The notes: generated by a model not told the origin, from the letters alone. Shown: positions 16,733 through 27,594, counted from the stretch's first letter. The stretch: 32,066 nt of DNA from a bacterium (GCA_030550015.1 JAUQQG010000088.1:1-32066); one strand, 5' to 3'. A program made the numbers and translations.

Positions 16733-16765
16733 ACCCCGGCAAAAGTCTTTGACGTTTGCCGGGGT
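16733..16765 (+). repeat. CCCCGGCA hairpin repeat, copy 1
   Basis: ACCCCGGCAAA (16733-16743) and TTTGCCGGGGT (16755-16765) form a perfect 11-bp stem, with an inner GTC/GAC pairing in the loop. No T-run follows. It may end the lysK transcript or be part of the next leader. A related hairpin lies on the minus strand at 26614-26648. Confidence 0.55.
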
Positions 16766-16766
16766 A

Positions 16767-16798
16767 CTCAGCAAAATCTCGACAAGAGATTTTGTGAG
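16767..16798 (+). promoter_or_regulatory. Inverted repeat ahead of the EF-G-like gene (motif copy C)
   Basis: CAAAATCTC (16772-16780) pairs perfectly with GAGATTTTG (16786-16794) across GACAA. CTCA/TGAG extends the stem after one bulged G. The left arm in full, CAGCAAAATCTC (16769-16780), differs by one base from copy A in the rpsT leader and by one base from copy B in the hrcA leader. The spacer from here to the start at 16917 also holds GCAGGT/ACCTGC pairing (near 16831 and 16859) but no credible -10 box. Confidence 0.55.
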
Positions 16799-16916
16799 AG
16801 TGATGGATGATGTTGACAGGTTGCACGATGCAGGTCCCAGGGATGACGGGAAGCCTAAAACCTGCCCGCGTGGAACCTTGCCGTTGAAACGGGTTTCGAG
16901 GTAAAGGGGTGAGAGT

Positions 16917-19013
16917 GTGGAACGGGTTGGGCCGGATCGTATCCGAAACGTCGCAGTCATTGGTCACGGTGGGACAGGAAAAACGACCCTGGTGGAATCG
17001 CTCCTGTTCGAGGCAGGGGCTATCGACCGCCTTGGCAGGGTGGACGACGGGAACGCTACCACCGATTACGATCCTGAGGAGATCCGGCGCAAGCACAGCA
17101 TCAACCTTGCCCTTGCTCCTCTCGAGTGGCGGGGCTACAAGATCAATCTCCTCGATGTCCCAGGATATCCAGACTTCATCGGGGAGGTGGCGAGCGCCCT
17201 CCGGGTGGTGGAGGGTGCCCTCTTGGTGGTAGACGGTGTGTCCGGGGTGGAGGTCCAGACGGAGCGAGGATGGACGCTTCTGACCCGCCAGGGGGTTCGC
17301 TGCATTGCGGTGGTGAACCGGCTCGACCGAGAGAACAGTAGCTTTACGAAGGCTGTGGAGAGCTTGCAGAGCCGGTTCTCCGCGACCTTCCTGCCTATCC
17401 ACCTCCCGATTGGAGCGGCAAGCACATTTTCCGGTATCGTCGATCTCCTCTCTATGCAAGCGATCGTCCTGGAGGGAGACAAGAAGGCCACCGTCCCTAT
17501 TCCCCCGGACTTGCTCGACCAGGCGAGGGCTTGGCGGGAGAAGCTCGTGGAAGTCGCCGCCGAGACCGACGATGCCTTGGTGGAGAAATATCTGGAAAGT
17601 GGTGAGCTCTCCCCGGAAGAGGTGATGCGCGGGCTCCGTGCAGCGGTCCTCTCTGGAAAGGCCGTACCCGTCGTCGCCAGCTCAGCCCTCCGGACCATCG
17701 GTTCTGGGCCTCTCCTCGATGCCATCGTCACCTTGCTTCCGAGCCCGGTGGAGGCGGGGAAGGTTGCGGCCGTGCGGCCTGATGGAGGGAAGGAAGTTCT
17801 CCTCTCCCCAGGGGAGGATGGTCCGCTGACAGCGCTCGTGTTCAAGACCATGGCGGACCCCTATGTCGGTAAACTCTCCTATTTCCGGGTGTACACCGGA
17901 GTCTTGCACGCGGATTCTCAGGTCTTCAATGCCTCTAAGGGAAAGATGGAGCGTGTGGGCACTTTGTTCTTCCTGCGAGGGAAGCATCAGGAACCGACCA
18001 ACCAGGTCGTCGCAGGGGATATCGGGGTCGTGGCCAAGCTCGCCGAGACGGGGACCGGAGATACGCTGACCTCCAAAGAGGATCCCCTTCTTCTTCCATC
18101 TATTGAATTCCCCCGGCCCCTTCTGAGCATGGCTGTGGAGCCTAAGAGCAAGGCAGACGAGGACAAGATGGGTACCGCCCTTCACCGCTTGGCCGAGGAG
18201 GACCCTACCCTCCACGTCCATCGCGATGTGGAGATGAAGCAGACTATCCTCTCGGGGATGGGGGAGGTCCATCTTGAGGTTGTGGTCGAGCGGTTGAAGC
18301 GGAAGTTCGGCGTGGATGTGAGTCTCTCCCTGCCCCGGGTGCCTTATAGGGAGACGATTAAGGGAACCGCGAAGGCCCAGGGACGCTACGTCCGGCAGAC
18401 GGGAGGTCGTGGGCAGTACGGGGTTTGCTTCATCGAGGTGGAGCCCCTTCCAAGGGGCGCAGGGTTCGAGTTCGTGGACAAGATCTTTGGGGCAGCCATC
18501 CCCAACCAGTTCATCCCCTCGGTGGAGAAGGGTGTCCGGAAGGCCATGGAGGAGGGTGTGCTGGCTGGCTACCCCATCGTGGATCTGCGCGTGATCCTCT
18601 ACGACGGGAAGCACCACCCCGTGGACTCCTCGGACATCGCCTTCCAGATCGCTGGCTCCCTTGCCCTCAAGGAGGCCGTCCAGCAGGCCGGGCTCGTCCT
18701 CCTCGAACCCATTATGAGCATGGAGGTCCGTGTCCCCGACGATCTCACAGGGGATGTGATCGGCGATCTCAATGCACGTCGCGGTCGGATCCTGGGGATG
18801 GAACCCCAGGGGGACGGGACTACGGTGGTGAAGGCCCTGGTCCCCCAGGCCGAGGTGTTGCGCTATTCCAGCGACCTCCGGTCCCTCACAGGTGGTAGGG
18901 GATCCTTTGAGATGGCCTTTTCTCACTATGAAGAGGTCCCGCCCCATGTTGCAGAAAAGGTGATCGCCGAGGCCCGGCGGCAGAAGGCGGAGGTGGAAGG
19001 AGGAAAGGGTTAA
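16917..19013 (+). CDS. Elongation factor G-like GTPase
   Basis: This encodes 698 residues with the five-domain EF-G layout. The GTPase motifs are divergent: P-loop GHGGTGKTT at about 16-24 (classical EF-G has AHIDAGKTT), G3 DVPGYPDF at 80-87, and G4 NRLD at 134-137 in place of NKxD. Switch I reads EEIRRKHSI, without the ERGITI of true EF-G. Domain IV (YVRQTGGRGQYGVCFIEVEPL) and domain V (LEPIMSMEVRVPDD) are present. This is the EF-G-like/EF-G-2 paralogue group, whose role is not settled. The canonical fusA should be elsewhere, beside ribosomal genes. GTG 16917 has a weak Shine-Dalgarno (AAAGGGGTGAG). dnaG follows after 54 nt. Confidence 0.9.
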   Translation: MERVGPDRIRNVAVIGHGGTGKTTLVESLLFEAGAIDRLGRVDDGNATTDYDPEEIRRKHSINLALAPLEWRGYKINLLDVPGYPDFIGEVASALRVVEGALLVVDGVSGVEVQTERGWTLLTRQGVRCIAVVNRLDRENSSFTKAVESLQSRFSATFLPIHLPIGAASTFSGIVDLLSMQAIVLEGDKKATVPIPPDLLDQARAWREKLVEVAAETDDALVEKYLESGELSPEEVMRGLRAAVLSGKAVPVVASSALRTIGSGPLLDAIVTLLPSPVEAGKVAAVRPDGGKEVLLSPGEDGPLTALVFKTMADPYVGKLSYFRVYTGVLHADSQVFNASKGKMERVGTLFFLRGKHQEPTNQVVAGDIGVVAKLAETGTGDTLTSKEDPLLLPSIEFPRPLLSMAVEPKSKADEDKMGTALHRLAEEDPTLHVHRDVEMKQTILSGMGEVHLEVVVERLKRKFGVDVSLSLPRVPYRETIKGTAKAQGRYVRQTGGRGQYGVCFIEVEPLPRGAGFEFVDKIFGAAIPNQFIPSVEKGVRKAMEEGVLAGYPIVDLRVILYDGKHHPVDSSDIAFQIAGSLALKEAVQQAGLVLLEPIMSMEVRVPDDLTGDVIGDLNARRGRILGMEPQGDGTTVVKALVPQAEVLRYSSDLRSLTGGRGSFEMAFSHYEEVPPHVAEKVIAEARRQKAEVEGGKG

Positions 19014-19067
19014 GGAGGGCCTGCGACAAACGTCAAGGGGCTTCTTCCTGGGGGTACGTAAAGGCAT

Positions 19068-20891
19068 ATGCGGGGCATCGTTCCGAGTGAGGTCAAAGAA
19101 GAGATCCGACGGCGCCTGGACATCGTAGAGTTGGCCTCAGCCTACGTCACGCTGAAGAAGGCCGGTCGCTACTACAAGGGGCTTTGCCCCTTCCACCAGG
19201 AAAAAACTCCTTCCTTCTTTGTGGACAGGGACCGGGGTCTCTTCCACTGTTTTGGCTGTGGGGCGGGCGGCGACCTGTTCGACCTCGTCATGCGTTTGCG
19301 CAACCTCACCTTTCCAGAGGCTCTTGAGGAGCTGGCTCATCGCGCGGGGGTACGGATCGAGCGAAGCCCGGAGGCCTTCCGCAGGGCTTCGGAGCGAGAG
19401 CAGTTGTTCCAGATCCTGGAGGCGGCGGTGGCCTTCTACGAGGAATGCCTTCGTGATCCAGGGCTTGGGGCGGCAGCCCGATCCTACCTTGCCCAGCGGG
19501 GAGTTCCTGAAGGGATCGCCAGGCGGTTTCGCCTGGGCTATGCGCCTGGAGGAGGGGACTCCCTCCTCGGCACCCTGCGGAGGAAAGGGTTCCCCCCCTC
19601 CCTCTTAGAGTCGGCAGGCCTCGCCCTCTCCCGGGGGGACGGGACTCATTACGACATGTTCCGCCACCGCCTTCTCTTCCCCATCTTGGACCTCCAGGAC
19701 CGACCCGTCGCCATTGGAGGGCGGGCCCTCGACGAGACCTTGCCCAAATATCTGAACTCCAAGGAAACGCCGATCTTCTCCAAGGGCAAGACCCTTTACG
19801 CCCTGAACTGGGCCAGGGAGTCCATCCGTGCATCCCAAGAAGTGATCCTAGTGGAAGGGTACATGGATGCCCTTACCTGTCACCAGTTCGGGGTGAGCAA
19901 CGCCGTGGCAACGCTCGGGACAAGCCTCACCTTCGATCAGGTCCTCCTGCTGAAACGCTTCGCCTCAAAGGCGATCTTGGTCTACGACTCTGATAGTGCG
20001 GGAAGAGCAGCGGTCGAGCGGGCCCTTGGCCTATTCGAAGAAGGGGAGGTCGATGTCCGCATCGTCGTCCTGCCGGGTGAACAGGACCCCGACAGGTTCC
20101 TCCGGGAGCACGGCGTGGAGGCGTTCCGCCGCCTCCTCTCTGGCGCCTTGTCCATGTTCGAGTTTGCCCTCCAGCAGGCCACCTCTCGCCACGATCTCTC
20201 CACCGTAGAAGGAAAGGCGGCGGTGGTTGACGAATTAATCCCTGTTCTCAATAGCGTGGTCAACCCGATCCGCCAGGAAGAGTACCTCCATCTCTTGGCG
20301 GATCGCCTCGGCCTCCGTGAGGATCCGCTGCGCCAGCGCTTGCGCCAGATGCGCCGCAGGCAGATCCGGAAGCCGGACCAGGAGGAACCTGCGGCAACGC
20401 CGGTGATGATCTCCCGGGAAGGGGTACGCCTTGAGGCCGAACGTCTCTTGCTCCGCCTGATGCTGCAGGACAGGGACGTGGTTGACCGGGTGCGCCAGGC
20501 CCTCGGGCCGGAGGATTTCCTGGATCCGCGCCACAGGGAGATTGCAACGCTCCTCCTGTCCGGCGCGGTCCCGATGGAGGGGAGGGACCTGTTCCTTTCG
20601 GTCCGGGACCACCTCCAGCAGGAGGGAGCGGAGGAGGTCCTTGCCCGGATCGCCTTCGACGCGACACCCATCCTCAACCCAAGAAAGACGGAGGAAGGGT
20701 GCATCCGCCGGATCAAGGCAGAGAGCGTGAGGGCGAAGCTGGATGCCCTTCCGGCATTGATCCGGGAGGCTGAGGTCCGGGGGGACCAGGAGCAGGTAGG
20801 GAAATTCCTGGCGGAGCAGAAACGTTTGTTAGATGAGCTGAAGACAATTGAAGGGGGATCCCCTTCCGGGCTCCCTATACAATCCCGGTGA
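19068..20891 (+). CDS. dnaG: DNA primase DnaG
   Basis: This encodes 607 residues. DnaG lays RNA primers on the lagging strand with the replicative helicase. The N-terminal CHC2 zinc ribbon has ligands C40, H43, C61 and C64 (CPFH...CFGC). The RNA-polymerase/TOPRIM core includes the PVAIGGRAL strand, VEGYMDALTCHQFG with the catalytic Glu, and VYDSDSAGRAA with the metal-binding Asp residues. The C-terminal about 170 residues are helical and should bind the helicase. ATG 19068 gives the standard MRGxxP start, with AAAGG 4 nt upstream. It is followed by rpoD after 36 nt, the conserved macromolecular-synthesis pairing. Confidence 0.97.
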   Translation: MRGIVPSEVKEEIRRRLDIVELASAYVTLKKAGRYYKGLCPFHQEKTPSFFVDRDRGLFHCFGCGAGGDLFDLVMRLRNLTFPEALEELAHRAGVRIERSPEAFRRASEREQLFQILEAAVAFYEECLRDPGLGAAARSYLAQRGVPEGIARRFRLGYAPGGGDSLLGTLRRKGFPPSLLESAGLALSRGDGTHYDMFRHRLLFPILDLQDRPVAIGGRALDETLPKYLNSKETPIFSKGKTLYALNWARESIRASQEVILVEGYMDALTCHQFGVSNAVATLGTSLTFDQVLLLKRFASKAILVYDSDSAGRAAVERALGLFEEGEVDVRIVVLPGEQDPDRFLREHGVEAFRRLLSGALSMFEFALQQATSRHDLSTVEGKAAVVDELIPVLNSVVNPIRQEEYLHLLADRLGLREDPLRQRLRQMRRRQIRKPDQEEPAATPVMISREGVRLEAERLLLRLMLQDRDVVDRVRQALGPEDFLDPRHREIATLLLSGAVPMEGRDLFLSVRDHLQQEGAEEVLARIAFDATPILNPRKTEEGCIRRIKAESVRAKLDALPALIREAEVRGDQEQVGKFLAEQKRLLDELKTIEGGSPSGLPIQSR

Positions 20892-20904
20892 AGGGATTCA
20901 CGGG
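20884..20904 (+). other. Small hairpin at the dnaG stop codon
   Basis: CCCG..TGAA can pair with TTCA..CGGG across a 4-nt loop, with the dnaG stop in the 5' arm. No T-run follows. It could tune the relative expression of dnaG and rpoD, as RNA processing does between these genes in E. coli, but this is inference. Confidence 0.25.
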
Positions 20905-20927
20905 AGGCTGGAGAAGGGGTGAGGGAG

Positions 20928-23427
<2,500 letters not shown>

Positions 23428-23449
23428 AGGATGGTACGCACACTTCGCA

Positions 23450-24166
23450 ATGAAGGGAGGCTTCCTGGAGGGCCTTCTTAACCTTCTCTTTCCCCCACGA
23501 TGTCAGGTATGTGGAGATTTCGGGGACTTTCCTCTTTGTCCAACGTGTCTTGTTGGCTTTCCTACCATCCACCCGCCCGTCTGTCAGCGTTGTGGGAAGC
23601 CCCTTCGAGGGCCTTCCAGCCTCGTGTTCACCTGTATCCCTTGCCGGAAGAGCAAGAGCGCCGTAGACCTCATCAGGGCCTACGGAATGTACGACGGGTC
23701 GCTCCGGGAAGCGATCCATGCGCTGAAGTTCCGACGTAAGAAAGTCCTCGCGCGCCCACTGGGAAACCTGATGGCTGGGGTAAGCACGATGTGGCCTTCT
23801 GTCTTCGACGCCCAGGCGGTCGTCCCGGTTCCTCTACACCCGCGCAGGCTCCGTGAGCGAGGGTTCAACCAGGCACACCTGCTGGCGGAGGTCGTTGCCG
23901 CCTGTCTGGGAATTCCTCTCCTCTCAAGCGTCTTGTGGAGAACCCGGGCAACCCCCGCCCAGACGGGCCTCGTGCGGGAGGCGCGCCTGGTCAACGTGCA
24001 GGGGGCATTCGCCTCTGATCCCGAAATGGTCGAAGGGAGCTCCATCCTCCTTGTGGACGATGTCCTCACCACCGGCGCGACGGTGGAGGCGTGCGCGTCG
24101 GCCCTCAAATCAGCAGGAGCCAAGAAGGTAACAGTACTGGTCCTGGCCAGGAGCCTCCTTGAGTGA
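23450..24166 (+). CDS. ComF family protein (phosphoribosyltransferase-like)
   Basis: This encodes 238 residues. ComF-type proteins pair an N-terminal zinc-finger segment with a type I phosphoribosyltransferase domain and are linked to DNA uptake in competent bacteria. Here two CxxC pairs open the protein (CQVCGDF...CPTC, then CQRCGKP...CIPC). VPVPLHPRRLRERGFNQAHLLA and the PRPP-binding loop ILLVDDVLTTGATV are characteristic. The start is unsure: ATG 23450 lacks a close Shine-Dalgarno, and TTG 23402 would overlap ahcY by 26 bp. It is convergent with the next gene, 48 nt away, with no good terminator between. The substrate is unknown. Confidence 0.88.
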   Translation: MKGGFLEGLLNLLFPPRCQVCGDFGDFPLCPTCLVGFPTIHPPVCQRCGKPLRGPSSLVFTCIPCRKSKSAVDLIRAYGMYDGSLREAIHALKFRRKKVLARPLGNLMAGVSTMWPSVFDAQAVVPVPLHPRRLRERGFNQAHLLAEVVAACLGIPLLSSVLWRTRATPAQTGLVREARLVNVQGAFASDPEMVEGSSILLVDDVLTTGATVEACASALKSAGAKKVTVLVLARSLLE

Positions 24167-24214
24167 GGTGCGTTCGCCTTCCTGGCGGGGATGTTTCCCA
24201 TGCCATCGGTGCTT

Positions 24215-25189
24215 TCACATGCCCCTCTGCTTCCAGACAGGGAAAATCTGGAATGGGGCGAGGAGCCCAGGAGGTGCGTCCAGCACAGCGGGGATCGCGT
24301 TCGCCACAATGGCGCAGGTGGCGATATCCCCGGGGATCCCTCCGTCGACTTCCACACGAAGGGGCGGATCCCCTTCAATCCACACAGCGTCTCTCTGGCC
24401 AGCAGTCCCCGCGACCATGGTCAGGTCAAGGAGGATCGCCACGGACCCGTCCCGCACTCCCCGGGCAACTTGGTGGAGGCCCTTGACCCGCCCGTCCTCG
24501 AGGACTGGCTCGATGGAGTGGTCGATGCGCTGGAGGTTCCACCCAAGCGCAGCTGCGATCATGGCCACAGACTCCTCCAGCCCGACATGGCCAATGCGCC
24601 CCTCTTGGACCCCTTGGTGAAACTCCTTGGAGGAGAGGCCGAGGCCAACCTTGCGCTGGAGGGGTTCTCGGCGGAGGGAGACGTCCACGACGCGCTCTAC
24701 CCGGATCGCCCGTACCTCTTTGCAAGGGGCGGTGAGGAGGATCGGGAGCACGTCCATGGCAAACCCTGGGTTCACACCGGCTCCTACCACAGTGACCCCG
24801 TGCTCACGGGCGAGGTGGTCAAGACGCCGGGACTCCTCTGGGTAGCGCCACCAGGGATAGCTGAGCTCTTCGCACGTGGAGATCACGTTCAGGCCTCGGG
24901 CCACGATGGTGGTGAGCTGAGGGAGGACCTCCGGGAGGTGAGAGCGCGTTGCATGGACTACCACGTCGGCCTCCTGGGCGAGAGCCTGCTTTTCGTCCTC
25001 GCTTACCGGGACTCCCCATGGGCTTCCTCCCAGGAGGGTCCCCAAGTCCTTGCCAGCCTTCTCAGGATCGAGGTCAACGGCGGAGACGATCTCATACCCA
25101 GGGCGCTGGGCGAGGATCCTGGCGATCCCAAGCCCAATCGGGCCAAGGCCATAATGGATCACGCGAATGGGCGCAGTCCTCGTCGCCAT
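24215..25189 (-). CDS. DapB-like NAD(P)-dependent oxidoreductase, related to 2,4-diaminopentanoate dehydrogenase
   Basis: This encodes 324 residues. The N-terminal Rossmann domain has the GLGPIGLGIA fingerprint, then VVHATRSHLPEVLPQLTTIV and VISTCEELSYPWWRYPEE, then GAGVNPGFAMDVLPILL. This arrangement, resembling dihydrodipicolinate reductase N-terminally but with a longer C-terminal domain, is that of 2,4-diaminopentanoate dehydrogenase of anaerobic ornithine fermentation and its uncharacterised relatives. No other ornithine-pathway gene is in the window, so the substrate is open; true DapB is shorter. ATG 25189 is chosen; ATG 25225 would add 12 residues. It follows the aminotransferase on the same strand after 103 nt and may share a transcript. 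Confidence 0.75.
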   Translation of the reverse strand: MATRTAPIRVIHYGLGPIGLGIARILAQRPGYEIVSAVDLDPEKAGKDLGTLLGGSPWGVPVSEDEKQALAQEADVVVHATRSHLPEVLPQLTTIVARGLNVISTCEELSYPWWRYPEESRRLDHLAREHGVTVVGAGVNPGFAMDVLPILLTAPCKEVRAIRVERVVDVSLRREPLQRKVGLGLSSKEFHQGVQEGRIGHVGLEESVAMIAAALGWNLQRIDHSIEPVLEDGRVKGLHQVARGVRDGSVAILLDLTMVAGTAGQRDAVWIEGDPPLRVEVDGGIPGDIATCAIVANAIPAVLDAPPGLLAPFQIFPVWKQRGM

Positions 25190-25292
25190 CTTCTCAAACC
25201 GCCTCCCATGAAGCAATCCCCACAAGGAGTATCAACGCCATGTTCTCACTGAAAACTCTTCCCAATGAAGGTCAGAAAAACTCCCTGGATGC

Positions 25293-26483
25293 CTACACTT
25301 TGATCCTCGCTCGATAGGTCCTGACTGCTTCCTCGATGCGGCGGAGGGCCTCCTGAATATTCTCAATGCTGTTGGCATAGGAGAGGCGGATATACCCCCG
25401 GCCATACTCCCCGAAGGCTGTCCCCGACAGGCACGCCACCCCGGCCTCGGTCAGGAGATAGTCGCTGAAGCGGTTGGTATCCGAGTCGATGGCTTTGACG
25501 TTGGGGAAGGCATAGAAAGCCCCGCCAGGCAGACGACAGGTGATCCCCGCAATTCTGTTCAGACCCTCCACGATCACGTCGCGCCGGCGGCGGAACTCCG
25601 CAACCATCTCTGCTACGCAATCCTGGGGCCCACGGAGGGCGGTGATGCCGGCGATCTGTGTGAACGCAGCCGTACAGGAGTTGGAGTTGACCATGAGCTG
25701 GGCGATCCGTGCGGCAAGATCCTGTCGCATCACACCGTACCCCAGTCGCCACCCGGTCATGGCGTAGGTCTTGGAGAAGCCGTCGAGGATGATGGTCCGT
25801 TCTTTCATTCCAGGAAGGCTAGCAATGCTCACGTGCTCGGCGTCGTAGATGATCCGGCTATAGATCTCGTCGGAGAGAATGAAGAACCGGTGGTGAGAGG
25901 CGATCTCCGCAATCGCCTCCACGTCCTTGCGCGTGAGCACAGACCCGCATGGGTTGTGGGGGGAGTTCAAGATCAAGAGCTTGGTGCGCGGACTGACAAG
26001 GCGCCTGAGCTCTTCGGGATCCACCCGGAAGTCGTTCTCCTCGCGCAGGAGAAGGGGGACAGGGGTTCCCCCGACAAAGCGGATCATGGACTCGTAGATG
26101 GGGAAACCAGGGTTTGGGTAGATCACTTCATCCCCGCTCTCCACAAGGGCGAGGATGGTGAAGAACATGATGGGCTTCGCACCAGGCGTGATCACAACTT
26201 CGGAGGGATCCACTGGGATCCCGCGTGTCCTGGAAATGTACTCAGCAATGGCCTCCCGAGCCTGGGGAAGCCCAGCAGCAGGAGTGTAATGGGTGTATCC
26301 CTCGCGGAGAGCCTTGATGGCTGCTTCCTTGATGTGTTCGGGGGTATCAAAGTCGGGTTCTCCGATCTCCAGGTGGATCACATGCTTCCCTTGTGCTTCC
26401 AGATTCTTCGCCTTTACCAGGACCTCGAACGCCGTCTCTGTCCCAAGGACCTCCATACGGCGAGCTAGCGGCAAAGGTTCCAT
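25293..26483 (-). CDS. Class I pyridoxal-phosphate aminotransferase (aspartate/aromatic type)
   Basis: This encodes 396 residues of a fold-type I aminotransferase that moves amino groups between amino and keto acids. The cofactor Lys is K238 in GFSKTYAMTGWRLGYG. Asn and Asp that contact PLP are in NSPHNPCG and SDEIYSR, and the substrate-carboxylate Arg is in GYIRLSYANS. The N-terminus HLEIGEPDFDTP is common to the aspartate aminotransferase I-gamma group. ATG 26483 has GAGGAGGG 7 nt upstream; a longer start to 26561 is not supported. The substrate (Asp, aromatic, Ala or another) cannot be fixed by sequence alone. The upstream spacer holds hairpin repeat copy 2. Confidence 0.92.
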   Translation of the reverse strand: MEPLPLARRMEVLGTETAFEVLVKAKNLEAQGKHVIHLEIGEPDFDTPEHIKEAAIKALREGYTHYTPAAGLPQAREAIAEYISRTRGIPVDPSEVVITPGAKPIMFFTILALVESGDEVIYPNPGFPIYESMIRFVGGTPVPLLLREENDFRVDPEELRRLVSPRTKLLILNSPHNPCGSVLTRKDVEAIAEIASHHRFFILSDEIYSRIIYDAEHVSIASLPGMKERTIILDGFSKTYAMTGWRLGYGVMRQDLAARIAQLMVNSNSCTAAFTQIAGITALRGPQDCVAEMVAEFRRRRDVIVEGLNRIAGITCRLPGGAFYAFPNVKAIDSDTNRFSDYLLTEAGVACLSGTAFGEYGRGYIRLSYANSIENIQEALRRIEEAVRTYRARIKV

Positions 26484-26613
26484 TGTGATCCCTCCTCTTG
26501 GAGCATGTCGCCCGCTCTCTATAACTTCATCACTTCTTCGCCTAGCTCCTTGCCCCTCCATTGCCCTCTGCTAAAGCGGACCTCGGCTTGAGTGGTTCGT
26601 TCTCCCCCTTGCG

Positions 26614-26652
26614 TCTCCGGCAATAGGTTCCTGGACTTATGCCGGGGAACCT
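26614..26652 (-). repeat. CCCCGGCA hairpin repeat, copy 2, with alternative pairing
   Basis: On the minus strand CCCCGGCA and TGCCGGAG form an 8-bp stem (26640-26647 with 26615-26622; one G-T pair) around a 17-nt loop. A second, overlapping option pairs AGGTTCC (complement of 26646-26652) with GGAACCT (complement of 26625-26631), 7 bp. It shares CCCCGGCA-n-AAGTC and TTGCCGG with copy 1 at 16733-16765. It lies after the exported phosphodiesterase gene and about 130 nt before the aminotransferase start. Confidence 0.5.
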
Positions 26653-26682
26653 GATGGGCTGGGGAAGATCCGGAATCGATTC

Positions 26683-27585
26683 CTAGGGGCTCGTGAAAAT
26701 CTCAGAGATCACCTTCCCCTCAAGGGAGGCAGGGACGGGGATCCCCAGCGCAAAGAGGATCGTGGGAGTTGTGTCATCGATCTGGACCTCCACCCGGATC
26801 TCGTGGCCACGGCGGACTTGGTCCCCCAGGGCAATCCAGGGGATGGTCATGTCTTCGGGTGATCGCGTCCCGTGGATTGTGCCATGACCTCCATGGTCGC
26901 TGGTGATGACGGCGAAAAAGCTCCTGCTTTTCTCCTCTTGAGCGGTTTTGAGGATCCGGCCCACTGCCGCGGCCGTCCTGCTAACGGCGTCGAGGTAGGG
27001 GCGCGACATCCACCCGTGGAGGTGCCCCATCACGTCCGGGTCGGAGAAGTGGATGAAGAGGAACCCGGGCTTCTCCTGGGTTAACACGGCGATGGCTCTC
27101 TCCGCGACCACTGCGGCCCTACCCCGCACGACCTCGACCTTGTCCACAGCCCCGGGCCTGGCCAACACCCCGAGCTTCTCCTTGCTGATCACCATGGCCG
27201 TGGTGCGGCCTCGTGCCTTCACATAGTCAAAGAGCGTAGGAACCTCGATGGGAGGCATTCCCGGGTTCCACCTGTTCTGCGTAATCCCGTGCCTTCTCGG
27301 GGTAAGGCCAGTAACCATGGAGGCGTGGGCCGGAAGGGTGACGCTCGGGAAGATGGTCCTCGCTTTCCACGTGTAGCTAGCCTCCTCTAAGAGCCAGGAG
27401 GCGCCGACTTCCTGAAGGGCGTCGGGGCGCGCTCCGTCCATGCTCAGGAGGATGGCATATGGCGCTTTCCCAAAAGATGCAGGTTGTGCTCCAGCGAGGG
27501 AGAGAACTCCGAGAAGCGCAACCCCAAGGAGGGAGGGAATTACCCAGGTACGCCACCGGGTTCGTATCACACGCGATAGGACCAT
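26683..27585 (-). CDS. Exported alkaline-phosphatase-superfamily phosphodiesterase/pyrophosphatase
   Basis: This encodes 300 residues. An N-terminal signal peptide (Arg-rich start, hydrophobic WVIPSLLGVALLGVLSLAGA, probable cleavage after AGA) sends it across the membrane. The mature part is a type I phosphodiesterase/nucleotide pyrophosphatase domain. Metal ligand D50 is in LSMDGARPD, the Thr nucleophile T83 in FPSVTLPAHASM, and further metal ligands are in FSDPDVMGHLHG and TSDHGGHGTIHG. All expected ligands are present, so it should be active on a phosphodiester or pyrophosphate; the substrate is unknown. ATG 27585 has AAGGAGG 6 nt upstream. It diverges from the aldolase gene. Confidence 0.88.
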   Translation of the reverse strand: MVLSRVIRTRWRTWVIPSLLGVALLGVLSLAGAQPASFGKAPYAILLSMDGARPDALQEVGASWLLEEASYTWKARTIFPSVTLPAHASMVTGLTPRRHGITQNRWNPGMPPIEVPTLFDYVKARGRTTAMVISKEKLGVLARPGAVDKVEVVRGRAAVVAERAIAVLTQEKPGFLFIHFSDPDVMGHLHGWMSRPYLDAVSRTAAAVGRILKTAQEEKSRSFFAVITSDHGGHGTIHGTRSPEDMTIPWIALGDQVRRGHEIRVEVQIDDTTPTILFALGIPVPASLEGKVISEIFTSP

Positions 27586-27594
27586 GGGAAGCCT

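Noticed and set aside
17682-19067. 461-codon open frame antisense to the EF-G-like gene
   Set aside because: Same GC-rich shadow effect; the composition is His/Gly/Leu-rich without domains, and it covers a well-supported gene.
24191-25252. 353-codon plus-strand frame covering the DapB-like gene
   Set aside because: The minus-strand protein has a clear Rossmann fingerprint and family motifs; the plus-strand frame has none.
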